A DNA stretch of 64,000 nt from Methylopila sp. Yamaguchi (lineage in GTDB: Bacteria; Pseudomonadota; Alphaproteobacteria; Rhizobiales; Methylopilaceae). The notes beneath the pieces are model-generated. The model saw nothing but the letters and a program-made list of their open reading frames with translations, did no database searches and was not told where the DNA came from. The stretch is taken from contig NZ_BAUX01000015.1 in NCBI RefSeq assembly GCF_002897035.1, positions 53,504-117,503 of the forward strand, in the 5' to 3' direction. Below, piece by piece: positions 17,738 to 27,984 of this stretch. Within the stretch, counting starts at the first letter, position 1; every line of letters begins with the position of its first letter. The translations under genes and the position numbers were made by a program.

Positions 17738-19102
17738 TCAGCCGCGCGGCGCCAGCCGCTGAGCGGCGCGCGCCCCTCCGATGAAGGGCAGCAGCTTCGC
17801 GAGTTCGGGCCCATGGGGCCAGCCCGTCAACGCCAGGCGAAGCGGCGCGAACAGCGCCCGCCCCTTCCGGCCGGTCGCGGCGCCGAGCGCCGCGGTCCAA
17901 CTCTTCCAGGTCGTCTCGTCCCACGGCTCCGGCGGAAGCCGTTCAAGCGCCTCCGCCAGGAAATCGGCGTCCTCGTCGGAGGGACGCTCCGCGGTCTCGG
18001 GCAGCGGCTCGGTCGCGATCCGCCACCAGTCCAGCGCCTCGTCGAGTCGGGCGAGATTGCCGCGAACCGCCTCCCAGAACGCCGCGCCGCCGCCCACGCC
18101 AAGGGCCAGAAGGCGGGAGGCGACCGCGGCGTGGTCGAGGCCATGCAGGGTTTTAGCCGAGAGCGCCTGCAGGTCGTCCTCGTCGATCCGCGCCGGCGCC
18201 CGCGAGAGCCGTTTCAGATCAACCAGCGTCGCCAGTTCGTCGAGATCGGCGACCGGCCGCACCGCTTCGGCGGAGCCGATGAGCGCGACATAGGCCGCGA
18301 CCGCCAGGGCCTCGACGTCGCGCTCGCGTAGCGCGCCGAGCGACAGGCTGCCCTCGCGCTTCGACAGGCCGGCGCCGTCGGCGGTCGTCAGCAGATTGTG
18401 GTGCGCGAAGGCGGGAGGCGCGGCGCCGAGCGCGGCGAACATGTCGATCTGCACCGCGGTGTTCGCGACATGGTCCTCGCCGCGCACCACCTCCGTCACA
18501 GCGAGATCGACGTCGTCGACCACGCTGGTGAAGACATAGAGGAAGGAGCCGTCGTCGCGCCTGACGACGGGGTCGGACAAACTGCCGAGATCGATCTCCT
18601 GACGGCCACGAACGCCGTCATCCCAGCCGATGCGGCCGTCGGACAGCCGGAACCGCCAATGCGGCGTCCGACCCTCGGCGAGGTAAGCCTCGCGCCGCGC
18701 ATCCGTCATCCGGAGGGCGCCGCGATCGTAGACCGGCGGCCTTCCCGAGGCGCGGGCGAGCCGACGCGCGCGGTCGAGCTCCTCCTCGGTCTCGTAGGCG
18801 GGATAAACGCGCCCCGCGGCCAGCAGGCGCGCGAAGGCGTCCCGGTAGAGCGCCTCCCGGTCGGACTGGCGCACCTCCACGTCCGGGACGAGGCCGAGCC
18901 AGGCGAGATCCTCGCGGATCGCCTCGGCGTATTCCTCGCGCACCCTGGCGCGGTCGGTGTCGTCGAGGCGGAGGACGAAGCGTCCGCCCCGCTTGCGCGC
19001 GGTCAGGGCGTTGAGCAGCAGCGTGCGGGCGTTGCCGAGATGAAGGCGGCCCGTCGGCGAAGGCGCGAAGCGGAGCACGTCCGGAGCGCGGGTTACGGTC
19101 AC
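17738..19102 (-). CDS. gltX: Glutamate--tRNA ligase
   Basis: Class I aminoacyl-tRNA synthetase charging tRNA-Glu (and tRNA-Gln in the transamidation route most alphaproteobacteria use). The N-terminal Rossmann domain has the HIGH-like motif in RFAPSPTGRLHLGNART, the KRGGRFVLRLDDTD block, and the KMSKS-like loop as LSKREGS. The C-terminal helical anticodon-binding region follows. About 454 residues, full length, and too long for GluQ-RS. Alphaproteobacteria often carry two gltX copies; this resembles the shorter second type. The start is GTG 19102 with GGAGATC upstream; the frame is open to 19147 with unconserved basic residues. It converges with the M24 gene 45 bases away. Confidence 0.93.
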   Translation of the reverse strand: MTVTRAPDVLRFAPSPTGRLHLGNARTLLLNALTARKRGGRFVLRLDDTDRARVREEYAEAIREDLAWLGLVPDVEVRQSDREALYRDAFARLLAAGRVYPAYETEEELDRARRLARASGRPPVYDRGALRMTDARREAYLAEGRTPHWRFRLSDGRIGWDDGVRGRQEIDLGSLSDPVVRRDDGSFLYVFTSVVDDVDLAVTEVVRGEDHVANTAVQIDMFAALGAAPPAFAHHNLLTTADGAGLSKREGSLSLGALRERDVEALAVAAYVALIGSAEAVRPVADLDELATLVDLKRLSRAPARIDEDDLQALSAKTLHGLDHAAVASRLLALGVGGGAAFWEAVRGNLARLDEALDWWRIATEPLPETAERPSDEDADFLAEALERLPPEPWDETTWKSWTAALGAATGRKGRALFAPLRLALTGWPHGPELAKLLPFIGGARAAQRLAPRG

Positions 19103-19178
19103 GGGAAGGGATCTCCGGGCTTCAACGGTCTGTCGGCGCCGCGCCAAGTCGAGCGGGGATCGCCTGAAAGCCGGAAAC

Positions 19179-19254
19179 TGGTGGGCGGTGACGGGCTCGA
19201 ACCGCCGACCCTCTCGGTGTAAACGAGATGCTCTACCAACTGAGCTAACCGCCC
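19179..19254 (-). tRNA. tRNA-Val (anticodon UAC)
   Basis: The reverse strand folds into a full cloverleaf. The acceptor stem GGGCGGT pairs with ACCGCCC, the D arm is TAGCTCAGTTGGTAGAGCA, and the anticodon arm TCTCG-TTTACAC-CGAGA gives anticodon TAC. The T arm has GGTTCGAGCC and CCA is encoded at the 3' end. It lies downstream of hup and upstream of gltX in the same direction. Confidence 0.97.
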
Positions 19255-19337
19255 TCCGGCCGGATATAGAAACGCCGCTCCCTTATGGGAAGCGGCTGGT
19301 TCGGCCGGGCAGTGCGACGGGCGCCGGCGGGACGTCT

Positions 19338-19359
19338 CTTTCCGGACGGAGCCGGAAAG
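19338..19359 (-). terminator. Possible terminator hairpin of hup
   Basis: CTTTCCGG (19338-19345) and CCGGAAAG (19352-19359) form an 8-bp stem with a six-base loop, 24 bases after the hup stop. No clear T-run follows on the minus strand, so termination is uncertain. Confidence 0.4.
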
Positions 19360-19382
19360 ATCGTCCGCGCCGGCGGTCCGCG

Positions 19383-19658
19383 TCAGGCGTTGACGGCGTC
19401 CTTCAGGGCCTGGCCGGCCTTGAACTTCGGCGTCTTGGACTCCGGAATCTTGATGGTTTCGCCGGTGCGGAGATTGCGGCCGACGCCGGCGGCGCGCTTC
19501 ACCACCGCGAAGGTGCCGAAGCCCACGAGACGGACCTCTTCGCCCTTCTTGAGAGCAGCGATCACCGCGTCAAACGTCGCGTCGACAGCCTTCGCGGCGT
19601 CGAGCTTGGTCAGGCCGGACGTCTCCGCAACTTCGGCGATCAGATCGGATTTGTTCAT
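19383..19658 (-). CDS. hup: HU family nucleoid DNA-binding protein
   Basis: A 91-residue HU-type histone-like protein that bends DNA non-specifically as a dimer. [26 protein letters not shown] forms the dimerising helices, and the beta arm signature is [22 protein letters not shown], ending with [14 protein letters not shown]. The start at ATG 19658 is preceded by GGAGGGAACG, an excellent ribosome binding site; an upstream open extension to 19775 is not coding-like. It follows lon in the same direction, the usual lon-hup arrangement in proteobacteria. Confidence 0.96.
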   Translation of the reverse strand: MNKSDLIAEVAETSGLTKLDAAKAVDATFDAVIAALKKGEEVRLVGFGTFAVVKRAAGVGRNLRTGETIKIPESKTPKFKAGQALKDAVNA

Positions 19659-19835
19659 CGTTCCCTCCATGAACACGTCGGGAATCGCGCCAAGGGCGCG
19701 TTCCGTTGAACGAGCCCGCGCACACTTTCCGAAAACGGGAGTGGCCGCAAGGACGGACGCGGCGTTTTCCGTCATTTTCTACGCGTTTTGACCGATACCA
19801 CCCCCTTGAAGAGGTAGCTCAATCCGGAGGCGCTG

Positions 19836-19880
19836 GAAAAATCTGCGCCGGCCGTCCCGGGTCGGGACGGCCGGCGCAGA
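19836..19880 (-). terminator. Strong rho-independent terminator after lon
   Basis: An 18-bp perfect stem: CTGCGCCGGCCGTCCCG (19843-19859) is the reverse complement of CGGGACGGCCGGCGCAG (19863-19879), closed by a T-A pair (19842/19880) around a three-base loop. On the minus strand it is followed by TTTTT. It starts only six bases after the lon stop, so lon is probably transcribed apart from hup. Confidence 0.92.
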
Positions 19881-19885
19881 TGGCG

Positions 19886-22312
19886 TCAATGGGCCCGCAT
19901 GCCCGCCGAATCGTCCTCGACGGCGTGCGCCGGCAGGGGGGTCACCGGCTCGTCCCACTCGATCGGCTCCGGCTTGCGCACCAGAGCGCGACTGAGCGCC
20001 TCATCGACGAACCGGACCGGGACGATCTCCAGCCGGCTCTTCACGCTGTCGGGGATGTCCGCCAGATCCTTGGCGTTCTCCTCGGGGATCAGCACCGTCT
20101 TGATGCCGCCGCGCAGCGCCGCGAGCAGCTTCTCCTTGAGGCCGCCGATCGGCAGCACGCGACCGCGCAGCGTGATCTCGCCGGTCATCGCGATGTCCTT
20201 GCGGACCGGGATGCCCGTCATGATCGACACGATGGCGGTCGCCATCGCGACGCCGGCCGAAGGACCGTCCTTCGGGGTCGCGCCCTCGGGGACGTGCACG
20301 TGGATGTCCCGCTTGTCGAACGTCGGGGGCTCCACGCCGAAGTCGACGGCGCGGCTGCGGACGTAGGACGCCGCGGCCGAGATCGACTCCTTCATCACGT
20401 CCTTCAGATTGCCCGTCACCGTCATGCGGCCCTTGCCGGGCATCATGACGCCTTCGATCGTCAGCAGCTCGCCGCCGACCTCCGTCCAGGCAAGGCCGGT
20501 GACCACGCCGACCTGATCCTCGGTCTCCGCCTCGCCGTAGCGATAGCGTTGCACGCCGAGGTAGTCCGCGAGGTTCGCATCCGTCACCTTGACCGACGTC
20601 TTCTTCTTGGAGAGCACCAGTTCCTTCACCGCCTTGCGGGCGAGGTTGGACAGTTCACGCTCCAGATTGCGGACGCCAGCTTCCCGCGTGTAGTGGCGGA
20701 TGACCGCGAGCAACGCCGCCTCGTCGACGGAGAACTCCTTCTCGCCGAGGCCGTGCTTGGCGAAGATCTCAGGCAGCAGATGCCGCCGGGCGATCTCGAC
20801 CTTCTCCTCCTCGGTGTAGCCGGCGATGCGGATCACCTCCATCCGGTCCATCAGGGCCGGCGGGATGTTCAGCGTGTTCGCCGTCGTCACGAACATCACG
20901 CTCGACAGATCATAGTCGACCTCGAGGTAATGGTCGTTGAAGGAGCTGTTCTGCTCGGGGTCCAGAACCTCGAGCAGGGCCGAGGCGGGGTCGCCGCGGA
21001 AGTCCATGCCCATCTTGTCGATCTCGTCGAGCAGGAAGAGCGGGTTCGCCTTCTTCGCCTTCTTCATCGACTGGATGACCTTGCCGGGCATCGAGCCGAT
21101 GTAGGTGCGGCGATGACCGCGGATCTCCGCCTCGTCCCGCACGCCGCCGAGCGACATCCGCACGTATTCGCGTCCTGTCGCCTTGGCGATCGACTTGGCA
21201 AGCGAGGTCTTGCCGACGCCGGGAGGCCCGACGAGGCACAGGATCGGGCCGGTGAGCTTGTTGGCGCGGCTCTGCACCGCGAGGTACTCGACGATACGCT
21301 CCTTGACCTTCTCGAGTCCGAAGTGCTCCGACTCCAGCAGCTTCTCGGCCGCGGGCAGATCTTTCTTGACGCGGCTCTTGACCCCCCACGGGATCGACAG
21401 CAGCCAGTCGAGGTAGTTGCGCACGACGGTGGCTTCCGCCGACATCGGGCTCATCTGCCGCAGCTTCTTGAACTCGGCGTCGGCCTTCTCGCGCGCCTCC
21501 TTGGAGAGCTTCGTCTTGGCGATGCGCTCTTCGAGCTCGCCCAGATCGTCCCGGCCGTCGTCGTCGCCGAGCTCCTTCTGGATCGCCTTCATCTGCTCGT
21601 TCAGGTAGTACTCGCGCTGAGTCTTCTCCATCTGGCGCTTGACGCGCGTGCGGATGCGCTTCTCGACCTGCAGCACCGAGACTTCGCTCTCCATGAGCGA
21701 CAGCACCTTCTCAAGCCGCTGGAAGACGTCGACCAGCTCCAGCACCGCCTGCTTCTCGGGGATCTTGACCGCGAGGTGCGAGGCGACGGTGTCGGCGAGC
21801 TTCGACGCGTCCTCGATCTGCGTGACGGCCCCGACGACCTCCGGAGAGACCTTCTTGTTGAGCTTCACGTAGTTGTCGAAGTCCGCCGTGACGGAGCGCG
21901 CCAGCGCTTCGACCTCGACCGGATCCCCGATTTCGTCTTCGACCGGCTGAACGCGCGCCTCGAAGTAGTCCGTGCGGTCGGTGTAGCCGACCACGCGGGC
22001 GCGCGACTGGCCCTCGACCAGCACCTTGACGGTGCCGTCCGGAAGCTTGAGCAGCTGCAGCACGGAGGCGAGCGTGCCGACCTCGTAGATGCCGTCCGAG
22101 GCCGGATCGTCGTCCGTCGCGTTCTTCTGGGTCGCGAGCAGGATGGGGCGATCCGCCTTCATGACCTCTTCGAGGGCGCGGATCGATTTCTCGCGGCCCA
22201 CGAACAGGGGCACGATCATGTGGGGGAAGACCACGATGTCGCGAAGCGGCAGCACCGGATGGACGTCGGCGCCGCCGGCTTCGGCAGGCGCGCGCGATTT
22301 GGCAGTGGTCAT
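19886..22312 (-). CDS. lon: ATP-dependent protease Lon
   Basis: Lon degrades misfolded and short-lived regulatory proteins as a cytoplasmic hexamer. At 808 residues it is full length. The LON substrate domain begins [22 protein letters not shown] (residues about 19-210), followed by a coiled region ([17 protein letters not shown]). The AAA+ module has Walker [10 protein letters not shown] and Walker [11 protein letters not shown]. The protease domain has the Ser-Lys dyad: Ser in [11 protein letters not shown] and Lys in [10 protein letters not shown]. It lies between clpX and hup, as in many proteobacteria, but here a decayed plus-strand gene separates it from clpX. The 919-codon open frame on the opposite strand is a shadow. 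Confidence 0.98.
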   Translation of the reverse strand: MTTAKSRAPAEAGGADVHPVLPLRDIVVFPHMIVPLFVGREKSIRALEEVMKADRPILLATQKNATDDDPASDGIYEVGTLASVLQLLKLPDGTVKVLVEGQSRARVVGYTDRTDYFEARVQPVEDEIGDPVEVEALARSVTADFDNYVKLNKKVSPEVVGAVTQIEDASKLADTVASHLAVKIPEKQAVLELVDVFQRLEKVLSLMESEVSVLQVEKRIRTRVKRQMEKTQREYYLNEQMKAIQKELGDDDGRDDLGELEERIAKTKLSKEAREKADAEFKKLRQMSPMSAEATVVRNYLDWLLSIPWGVKSRVKKDLPAAEKLLESEHFGLEKVKERIVEYLAVQSRANKLTGPILCLVGPPGVGKTSLAKSIAKATGREYVRMSLGGVRDEAEIRGHRRTYIGSMPGKVIQSMKKAKKANPLFLLDEIDKMGMDFRGDPASALLEVLDPEQNSSFNDHYLEVDYDLSSVMFVTTANTLNIPPALMDRMEVIRIAGYTEEEKVEIARRHLLPEIFAKHGLGEKEFSVDEAALLAVIRHYTREAGVRNLERELSNLARKAVKELVLSKKKTSVKVTDANLADYLGVQRYRYGEAETEDQVGVVTGLAWTEVGGELLTIEGVMMPGKGRMTVTGNLKDVMKESISAAASYVRSRAVDFGVEPPTFDKRDIHVHVPEGATPKDGPSAGVAMATAIVSIMTGIPVRKDIAMTGEITLRGRVLPIGGLKEKLLAALRGGIKTVLIPEENAKDLADIPDSVKSRLEIVPVRFVDEALSRALVRKPEPIEWDEPVTPLPAHAVEDDSAGMRAH

Positions 22313-22472
22313 CGTATGGTCCTTGTCACCGGCCCGCGCCCGACGCCTTGGGAGAGCGTTACGGCGGAGCCACGATTCGGCGCGGTCGTCGGTGCGAGCC
22401 TAAGGCCTCGCGGGGCGACCGCCCAAGGGGAAGCGCGCAGCGGAGAAGGGTCTGTGCACGCCTAGTTGAAGG

Positions 22473-22503
22473 ATTAGGTGGCCCTCGCCCCGGGGGGTGT
22501 CAA
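22473..22503 (-). promoter_or_regulatory. Candidate lon promoter
   Basis: On the minus strand a perfect TTGACA (22503-22498) is followed, 19 bases on, by CCTAAT (22478-22473), about 160 bases before the lon start. The spacing is longer than ideal. The same spot begins CTTGACA, reminiscent of heat-shock -35 boxes, but I see no matching CCCCAT-type -10. The rest of the 22313-22706 gap holds no gene that I can see; its plus-strand part must carry whatever drove the decayed oxidoreductase. Confidence 0.3.
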
Positions 22504-22706
22504 GAACGCGACATGTGACGGACGAGGCAACGCTGCGCCGCACCAACATCTGGTGAGGGCGCTCCCGCGACGGCGCGCCCCGTTCGTCGATCAACCGCGG
22601 CGGCAAGAAGGCGGCGTACATATTTGCCCTAATGTTGACACGATCCCGCCACTCGCGAAACTACCCGCGCGGGAACTGAACCACTCACTCACCAAAGGTG
22701 CCATCG

Positions 22707-23830
22707 ATGCCCCACATCGCGTCTGCGTTGACGCGCCGCCGTGCGCTGATGGCCCTCGGGGGCGGACTCCTGTCCCCGCTGATCCCGCGCCCGCTTGCGG
22801 CGGCCCAGCCGCATTACGACGTGCTCGTCTACGGTGGGACGCCATCGGGCGTCATGGCGGCCTACGCGGCGGCGCGGGAAAACCTGCGGGTGGCTCTCGT
22901 GCTCGGCCCAAACCCGCTCGGGGGAATGTGCACGAACGGACTGGGTTGGTCGGACGGGAAGAACCCGCAATGGATCGGCGGTCTCGCGAGAGAATTCTTC
23001 CAGCGGGTCGGCAAGCTGTATGGAATGAAGGTCGCGGAATCGCAGTTCGAACCAAGCGTGGCGTTCAGGGCGTTCCGCAGCTTTCTGACGGAAGCCGGTT
23101 TCGACGCCTACGCGAACGCGCTTGCCCTCGGCGTCCGGAAGGAGGGCGCCGAGCTTAAATCCGTGACGCTCACCACTGGCGCCACGCTCACCGCGAGCAC
23201 CTTCATCGACGCCACGTACGAAGGGGACCTGATGGCCCTCGCGGGCGTGACCTATAGCTTCGGGCGCGAGCCGGAGACGACGTTCGCGGAGCCGGCGGCG
23301 GGCTACAATCAGTATCCGAGCGTTCGGAGCTACAAGACCCGTGACAGCGCCGGCCGGCTGCTTCCCGGGATCAATCCTTACCGATATCAAGCGGTAGGAA
23401 CCGCCGACAGGGGCGTGCAGGCGTACACCTTCCGCCTTTGCCTCACCGACGACCCGAAGAATAAGGCTCCGTGGAGGGAAGCATTCCCCGCCCCTACAGC
23501 GAGGTAACCTCCTATCAGATCCCTTATCGGTGTCTTTGTCCGCATGGCTGGCAGGCGACCAATTTGCTCGTTTCAGTGTGCGTCGCTTCGACACATGTCG
23601 CCATATCCAGTCTCCGCATGGAGCCGCAGTACATGATTATGGGGGAAGCCGCTGGAGTCGCCGCCGCCCTCGCCGTGAAGTCCAAAGCGGCCGTTTATCA
23701 GGTCAGCGTATCGGAACTGCAGAAGACGCTGCGGAAATATGGCGCCATTCTCTCGACGGAAGAGGTCGCAAGCAATCGGGGCGCTTCGCTGAGCTTCACG
23801 CCGCGTCCGGAGAGCGAAGACGCTCTCTAG
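22707..23830 (+). pseudogene. Broken FAD-dependent oxidoreductase (internal deletion and frameshift)
   Basis: The first frame (22707-23507) has a twin-arginine signal (TRRRALMALGGGLLSP) and an N-terminal FAD motif (YDVLVYGGTPSGVMAAYAAAREN, then GPNPLGGMCTNGLGWSD), reading on to DDPKNKAPW. The conserved C-terminal end of the same family (SYQIPYRCLCPHG, NLLVSVCVASTHVA, SSLRMEPQYMIMGEAAGVAAAL) continues in another frame at 23471-23830. Full-length relatives (FAD_oxidored family, roughly 550-600 residues) carry about 200 further residues between these blocks, which are missing. The deletion plus frame change make it non-functional. The C-terminal part is visibly less GC-rich than its neighbours. 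It lies on the strand opposite to clpX and lon, between them. ATG 22707 or GTG 22698 would have been the start. Confidence 0.82.
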
Positions 23831-24054
23831 GAGGAAATGATTTTCGGCTGCGACTGGAGGCGTCAGCCCACCACTGCTCCGCGTCTCCCGAGACATGACG
23901 TCCCGAAGAACGACGCTATCGGTCGAGCGCTAGCGCTCGGCCCCTCCGCCCAAGAATCAATTTCGGCCAAGCGGATCGCCAAAGGACGTCGCCGCTCGCC
24001 AGCAGCTGACGTCAGTCTGCGTGGCCGGCCTCTGCCCCGAGAGACGACGCAAAC

Positions 24055-24088
24055 AAAGACGCCCGCGGCGCAGGCCGCGGGCGTCTTT
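24055..24088. terminator. Rho-independent terminator downstream of clpX
   Basis: AAAGACGCCCGCGGC (24055-24069) pairs perfectly with GCCGCGGGCGTCTTT (24074-24088) around a four-base loop: 15 bp. The T-run TTTT follows on the plus strand and TTTGTTTG on the minus strand, so it may work both ways. It lies 30 bases after the clpX stop. The stretch 23831-24054 shows no gene. Confidence 0.88.
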
Positions 24089-24118
24089 TCGTTCGAAGCG
24101 GCTTTGCGCCGACAGGCG

Positions 24119-25384
<1,266 letters not shown>

Positions 25385-25594
25385 CATCTTACCCCTTTCG
25401 GGTCCCAAGCAGCGTCCCGTCGCCGCGCTGCTTCATCGGAATGTCATACGCCGATCGAGCTTAATCAATCGGCGCCGTCACGTAGGCACGGTCACGCCGC
25501 GACGCAACGCAGATCGTTATGATAGCTTCATGCGGCGGCGCCGCAACCGCGCACGCGCCCGGCGTGTCGGTTGCGGCCCGCTGCGCCTTCAGGG

Positions 25595-26236
25595 TCACGC
25601 CGGCTTCGAATCCGACTCGCCCTCGACCTGGCGCTTCTCGAACACCTGATCGATCAGACCGAAGTCGCGCGCCTGCTCCGCCGACAGCATGGTGTCTCGG
25701 TCGAGCGTGCGCTCGATCTCCTCGTAGGAGCGGCCGGTGTGCTTCACGTAGATCTCGTTCAGCCGGCGCTTGATCTTCACGATGTCCTCGGCGTGGCGCT
25801 CGATGTCCGAGGCCTGGCCCTGGAAGCCGCCGGACGGCTGATGCACGAGGATGCGGGCGTTCGGCAGCGCCGCGCGCATGCCCTGCTCGCCGGCCATCAG
25901 GATGAACGAGCCCATCGAGGCGGCCTGGCCCATGCAGAGCGTCGCGACGGCCGGACGGATGTACTGCATTGTGTCGTAGATCGCGAGGCCGGAGGTGACG
26001 ACGCCTCCTGGCGAATTGATGTAGAGCGCGATTTCCTTCTTCGGGTTCTCGGCCTCGAGGAACAGCAGCTGGGCGCAGATCACCGCCGCCATGTCGTCGT
26101 TGAAGGGGCCGGACAGGAAGATGATGCGCTCTTTGAGCAGGCGGGAGTAGATGTCGAACGACCGCTCGCCACGGTTGGTCTGCTCGATCACCATCGGGAT
26201 GAGGAAGTTCGTCGTCAGATCCTGAAAATCGCGCAT
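25595..26236 (-). CDS. clpP: ClpP, proteolytic subunit of the Clp protease
   Basis: A serine peptidase forming a double heptameric barrel in the cytoplasm. 213 residues. The catalytic triad is visible: Ser107 in [10 protein letters not shown], His132 in ILVHQPSGG, and Asp181 in [11 protein letters not shown]. The N-terminal processing region ([19 protein letters not shown]) is typical of alphaproteobacterial ClpP. Its order in tig-clpP-clpX is the classical one, with gaps of 90 bases to tig and about 210 to clpX, so internal promoters or RNA processing are likely. Confidence 0.98.
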   Translation of the reverse strand: MRDFQDLTTNFLIPMVIEQTNRGERSFDIYSRLLKERIIFLSGPFNDDMAAVICAQLLFLEAENPKKEIALYINSPGGVVTSGLAIYDTMQYIRPAVATLCMGQAASMGSFILMAGEQGMRAALPNARILVHQPSGGFQGQASDIERHAEDIVKIKRRLNEIYVKHTGRSYEEIERTLDRDTMLSAEQARDFGLIDQVFEKRQVEGESDSKPA

Positions 26237-26270
26237 CTCTGAAGTCTCTTCCTCACTGGAGCCGGTCGCC

Positions 26271-26320
26271 GGCCGCGCAAATCAGCGCGGCCGAGCGCCC
26301 TATCGACGCCGCTTGCGGCG
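26271..26320 (-). repeat. Two GC-rich hairpins between tig and clpP
   Basis: GGCCGCGC (26271-26278) / GCGCGGCC (26285-26292) and CGCCGC (26307-26312) / GCGGCG (26315-26320) form two perfect stems in the 90-base gap. No T-runs follow, so they may stabilise or process the tig mRNA or fold the clpP leader. Confidence 0.45.
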
Positions 26321-26326
26321 CCTGCG

Positions 26327-27703
26327 TCAAGCCGACCGCGCGTCGGTCTTCGTCTCGTCCGCGTCCGGCTCGGCGAGGAGTTCGTCCTTGCCGACCTTGC
26401 GCTCGGAAACCGACGCCTTCTCGAGCACGAGGTCGACGACCTTGTCCTCGAAGATCGGGGCGCGCAGCTCGGCCAGAGCCTCGGGACGCTGACGGTAGAA
26501 GTCCCACACCTGCTGCTCCTGGCCCGGGAACTGCCGGGCCCGCTCAACAAGCGCGCGGGTGACCTCGTCGTCGGTGACCTTCACTTCGTGCGTCTCGCCG
26601 ATTTCCGCAAGGACCAGGCCGAGGCGCACGCGGCGCTCGGCGATCTTGCGGTACTCGGCCTTTGCGTCGTCCTCGGTGGTCTCCTCGTCCGCGAAGGTGC
26701 GGCCGGAGCGGGCGAGATCCTGCTCCACCTGACGCCACACGTTCTCGAACTCCTGCTCCACCAGCGTGGGCGGCAGCGCGAAGTCGTACTGGCCGTCGAG
26801 CGCGTCGAGCAACTCGCGCTTCACGCGCTGGCGCGACACGCGGGCGTATTCGGTCGAGATCTGGTTGCGGACGGCGTCCTTGAGGCCGGCGACGTCCTCG
26901 AAGCCCATGCCCTTGGCGAGCTCGTCGTCGATCGACAGCGCGCCGGGCGCTTCGATTCCCTTAACCGTAACGGCGAATTCCGCCGCCTTGCCGGCGAGGT
27001 GGGCCGCGCCGTAGCTCTCGGGGAAAGTCACCTTTACGACCGTCTCGTCGCCGACCTTCACGCCGACGAGCTGCTCTTCGAAGCCCGGGATGAAGGTGTT
27101 CGAGCCCAGCGTCAGCGGCTGGTCGGTCGCCGAGCCGCCCTCGAAGGCCTCGCCGTCGATCGTGCCGACGAAGTCGATGGTGACGCGGTCGCCGTCAGCG
27201 GCGGCCCCGCCCTCGGCCTTGGGCGTGAAGGACTGATTCTGCTTCGCGATGCGCTCGACCGCCTCGTCGACCTCGGCGTCGTCGACGTCGGCCACCAGCT
27301 TCTCGAGCTTGATCTCCGAGACGTCCTTGACCTCAAAGGTCGGCAGAACCTCGAGCTCGACGCCGAGGGAGAGGTCGGACTTGCCCGAGAGCACGCCCTC
27401 GACCTCGTCCTTGTCCTCGGGGAAGTTGACCTTCGGCTGCATCGCGAGCTTCAGGCCATTGTCGTCGACAATCTTGCGGTTGGCGTCCGCGACCGCCTGC
27501 TCGACGACCTCCGCCATCACCGACTTGCCGTAGAGCTTCTTGAGGTGCGCGAGCGGCACCTTGCCCTTGCGGAAGCCGTTGATGTTGACACGGTCCTTGA
27601 GGCTCGTAAGCCGCTCGTTCAGGCGGGCGTCGAGATCCTGGGCCGGCACGACGATCTTGAACTCGCGCTTCAGGCCCTCGTCGAGGGTTTGCGTCACCTG
27701 CAT
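26327..27703 (-). CDS. tig: Trigger factor, ribosome-associated chaperone
   Basis: Trigger factor binds at the ribosome exit tunnel and shields nascent chains. 458 residues. The N-terminal ribosome-binding domain carries the signature NGFRKGKVPLAHLKKLYGK (family motif GFRxGKxP). The middle FKBP-type peptidyl-prolyl isomerase domain spans about 165-245 (DRVTIDFVGTIDGEAFEGG, FIPGFEEQLVGVKVGDE). The long helical C-terminal domain ends in an acidic/basic tail. First gene of the tig-clpP-clpX series, with a tRNA-Leu gene just upstream. Confidence 0.97.
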   Translation of the reverse strand: MQVTQTLDEGLKREFKIVVPAQDLDARLNERLTSLKDRVNINGFRKGKVPLAHLKKLYGKSVMAEVVEQAVADANRKIVDDNGLKLAMQPKVNFPEDKDEVEGVLSGKSDLSLGVELEVLPTFEVKDVSEIKLEKLVADVDDAEVDEAVERIAKQNQSFTPKAEGGAAADGDRVTIDFVGTIDGEAFEGGSATDQPLTLGSNTFIPGFEEQLVGVKVGDETVVKVTFPESYGAAHLAGKAAEFAVTVKGIEAPGALSIDDELAKGMGFEDVAGLKDAVRNQISTEYARVSRQRVKRELLDALDGQYDFALPPTLVEQEFENVWRQVEQDLARSGRTFADEETTEDDAKAEYRKIAERRVRLGLVLAEIGETHEVKVTDDEVTRALVERARQFPGQEQQVWDFYRQRPEALAELRAPIFEDKVVDLVLEKASVSERKVGKDELLAEPDADETKTDARSA

Positions 27704-27805
27704 GAGAGTGGTCTCTTCGGATCCTCCGCGGGCGGCGCGCTTTTCGAGCTGCGCGCGACCGCGGTCCTTGTGTCTCGGATGGCGGCGGGCTTGAGGTCAC
27801 GGGCT

Positions 27806-27890
27806 TGGTGCGGGCGGAGGGGCTCGAACCCCCACGGCTTGCGCCACGGGAACCTAAATCCCGCGTGTCTACCAGTTCCACCACGCCCGC
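27806..27890 (-). tRNA. tRNA-Leu (anticodon UAG)
   Basis: On the minus strand, the acceptor stem GCGGGCG pairs with CGCCCGC. The D arm contains TGGTAGACACG and the anticodon arm CGGGA-TTTAGGT-TCCCG gives anticodon TAG. There is a long class II variable arm, a T arm GGGTTCGAGCCCC and encoded CCA. Total 85 bases, right for leucine. It lies about 100 bases upstream of tig in the same direction. Confidence 0.97.
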
Positions 27891-27984
27891 GCCGGGCGCA
27901 TTGCTCCTCGCGCCGGAACCGGCGCGGAAGCGGACGCTCTATATCATGGCCGAAGCCGCGCGCAGCAAAAAACTGACATGCGCG

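Noticed and set aside
19706..22465. 919-codon plus-strand open frame opposite lon
   Set aside because: Lon is intact on the minus strand; the opposite frame is low-complexity Leu/Arg/Asp sequence without motifs.
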